From: Acetobacteraceae bacterium
GTDB taxonomy: Bacteria > Pseudomonadota > Alphaproteobacteria > Acetobacterales > Acetobacteraceae
Reading direction: 5' to 3'
Assembly (NCBI GenBank): GCA_031291725.1
Contig: JARLIM010000021.1
Coordinates: 310,001 to 374,000, forward strand
DNA length: 64,000 bases
Numbering within the stretch: the first letter of the stretch is position 1; the number at the start of each line of letters is the position of its first letter. Shown here piece by piece: positions 62,533 through 64,000 of this stretch. The notes beneath the pieces are model-generated. The model worked only from the letters and a program-made list of their open reading frames with translations. It did not search any database and was not told the DNA's origin. A program made the translations under genes and the position numbers.

Positions 62533-63569
62533 CAGCCAACGGCCTTGGTGACGGAGCCGAGGAATTGATCGACGCTCATCGCATGCTCACCCCAGAAATC
62601 CTTGCGGTCCGGCGGGCCTTCCATGTCGGTTTCCTCAAAGTCCCAAATGATCAGCTTCGGGCGCGTTGCCTTGAAGGCTTGGGAATTCAGGTATTCGAGC
62701 AAAATGGCATACGAGCCATATTGATGCACGCGCCATGTCAGCCCAACCGGGCGGTTGAGGCCCTTGGACAGATATGGCGCATATCCGTATTTCGGCTGCG
62801 TGTAGGAGTTGCCGACCAGTTCGGTATCCGCCTTGTCGTCTTCGAGCAAGCCAGCTCCACCTGTATCAGCATCATCCTTGCGGATGGAATAATACTCCTT
62901 GGTGTATTTAGCCTTCACGGCGGGCGGCAGTTGTTCGGCCAGGTCGTTCTTCGCCTGGATCATCTTGGTGTAATCGCCTAGCTTCTTGCCACCGGCCGGG
63001 TTGGCCGGCAGCTTCATTTTGGCCAGGATCTGCTTGGACATTTCACCCGCGGCAAGCTCGGAGCCAGCAGGCGTCCAGTGGGTGTCGGTGTGGAAGAAAT
63101 ATTCCGTCGTCGGGTTTGCCTTGCGCGCGGCAAGGAACAACGTCGCCAGATCCGGCACCAACACACCGCCCTTGGTCAGCGTGCTCAATGCAAACTCATA
63201 ACGTTTATCGGCGTCCGGCACCCAGGCAAAATCCTTCGGCAGGAATTCCCGATAGATGCGCGATTTGGACGGGGTGAGCGAGATCGCCACCTCAATACCC
63301 GCCTTACGCATGATATTGACCGCATCGATGATCAGCTTGGTGGTGGTCTGGAAATGCGCCATCTCAAAGCGGCGCACCTCGTCCCAAATCGGGTAGAGCC
63401 AACCATCGCTGCCCACCACGACGAGACCCATGATCTCTGCCTGTGCCGCTCGGCTGCCTGCCGTCAGCGCCAGGGCTCCGGCTGCCATCCCACCCAGCAA
63501 TGTCCGCCGCCCGAGGGCCTGGCCTTGCGTCAGGAGAGAGGAGGAAAGCGACGAAATCTGGTCGGCCAT
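62532..63569 (-). CDS. AlgJ/AlgX-like SGNH acetyltransferase
   Basis: 345-residue Tat-exported (GRRTLLGGMAAG near residue 20) periplasmic protein of the AlgJ/AlgX family. The key catalytic motif is DTHWTPAGSELAAGEM, with a second block ELVGNSYTQPKYGYAPYLSK carrying the serine. It adds acetyl groups to exopolysaccharide with AlgI/AlgF. Polymer unknown (alginate-like or cellulose). Partner algI is presumably outside the window. Confidence 0.85.
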   Translation of the reverse strand: MADQISSLSSSLLTQGQALGRRTLLGGMAAGALALTAGSRAAQAEIMGLVVVGSDGWLYPIWDEVRRFEMAHFQTTTKLIIDAVNIMRKAGIEVAISLTPSKSRIYREFLPKDFAWVPDADKRYEFALSTLTKGGVLVPDLATLFLAARKANPTTEYFFHTDTHWTPAGSELAAGEMSKQILAKMKLPANPAGGKKLGDYTKMIQAKNDLAEQLPPAVKAKYTKEYYSIRKDDADTGGAGLLEDDKADTELVGNSYTQPKYGYAPYLSKGLNRPVGLTWRVHQYGSYAILLEYLNSQAFKATRPKLIIWDFEETDMEGPPDRKDFWGEHAMSVDQFLGSVTKAVG

Positions 63570-63725
63570 TGTAGCACTCCCGCACGCGTTAAGATGACAC
63601 AACGATACCAAGCGCGCAGGTTCGCTACAATGCAACTTACATGTCTTCACCTCCGCAACAGCCTGCACGGCAGCACGGCCGAGCGGCGAACTCACGATCA
63701 GTTGATCGCGGCAGCAAGGCCGATG

Positions 63726-64000
63726 TCAGTTCGTGGTATCGGCATTGGGGGCGTCGTTGGGCGGATTGAGCAGCGCGCGGGCTTTCACCATAAGATCCAG
63801 CGCTTCCTTATTCAGTCCACGCGCCCGCGCTGCATTGGCGCCCTGCATCGCCAGATATGGGTTGCGCGGATACAGCTTCATGCCGTCGCGCGCCAAATCG
63901 CTGGCCTGACTGTAATACTGCAAGGTCATCGCCGCCTCGATGGCCCCCGAACGCGCCGCCAGATTGCCCGGCTCCTTCTCCAGCGCCGCCAGCAAAGTGG
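63726..64000 (-). CDS. TPR-repeat protein, C-terminal end (5' part outside window)
   Basis: About 90 residues in an open frame that runs off the window. Consecutive helical repeats of TPR type (LAALEKEPGNLAARSGAIEA then AMTLQYYSQASDLARDGMKL and MQGANAARARGLNKEALDLM). Located upstream of the algJ-like gene, it could be the outer-membrane/TPR export protein of the same exopolysaccharide locus. Not assignable further. Confidence 0.7.
   Translation of the reverse strand, partial: TLLAALEKEPGNLAARSGAIEAAMTLQYYSQASDLARDGMKLYPRNPYLAMQGANAARARGLNKEALDLMVKARALLNPPNDAPNADTTN

Overview
The window is GC-rich, densely packed chromosomal DNA with short intergenic gaps and many ATGA/TGATG gene overlaps. 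Gene families (BrnTA, CinA-C, Uup-like ABC-F, AIM24, LigAB, AglEFGK-type sugar transport, several Liv transporters) and intergenic palindromes beginning GTCATTGCGAGG suggest an alphaproteobacterium, perhaps Rhodospirillales/Acetobacteraceae-like. This placement is an inference from gene content and was not tested. No rRNA, tRNA, CRISPR array, phage or replication origin was recognised.

Layout. 1-9 kb: an amidase tail, a DinB protein, a four-copy 118-bp tandem repeat, formate-tetrahydrofolate ligase, CinA-C, an ABC-F ATPase, an IlvD/Edd dehydratase of pentonate type, a BrnT/BrnA toxin-antitoxin pair under a perfect palindrome, and a MarR regulator. 9.5-15 kb: leucine catabolism (isovaleryl-CoA dehydrogenase and both methylcrotonyl-CoA carboxylase subunits) divergent from a TetR regulator with a palindrome between them. 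15-20 kb: protocatechuate 4,5-dioxygenase (LigA, LigB) and a valine operon (isobutyryl-CoA dehydrogenase, 3-hydroxyisobutyrate dehydrogenase, acyl-CoA ligase). 20-30 kb: an MFS transporter, a sugar ABC transporter with a GH31 alpha-glycosidase, and a PIG-V-type membrane glycosyltransferase. 30-36 kb: an AIM24 protein and a Liv-type transporter whose LivM and LivG are one polypeptide. 36-43 kb: a LysR regulator divergent from the methylcitrate cycle prpDCB and prpE. 43-46 kb: a serine hydrolase and a class III CoA-transferase/enoyl-CoA hydratase pair. 46-50 kb: a more AT-rich accessory islet with an orphan 7-TM/PAS histidine kinase, a frameshifted IS481-type element and a low-GC secreted protein. 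50-60.7 kb: eleven leftward genes combining a second Liv transporter, a DUF1932 dehydrogenase, oxalomesaconate tautomerase, CHA aldolase, a Tat-exported family 5 binding protein, shikimate dehydrogenase and a cupin. 60.7-64 kb: Ada and an AlgF/AlgJ/TPR exopolysaccharide-acetylation fragment.

Functionally, much of the window supports use of amino acids and organic or aromatic acids. Valine breakdown can yield propionyl-CoA, which the prp genes convert to pyruvate and succinate. LigAB opens protocatechuate, and the LigU/GalD- and LigK/GalC-like enzymes about 40 kb away catalyse late steps of the same route. The intermediate steps (LigC, LigI, LigJ) are not in the window. Shikimate dehydrogenase and two transporters in the 50-60 kb cluster suggest uptake of hydroaromatic or aromatic acids.

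Two families of intergenic palindromes recur. One begins GTCATTGC and ends GCAATGAC. The other is a short GGGCGG/CCGCCC hairpin. They often lie between genes of the same operon, where they could tune downstream expression or mRNA stability.
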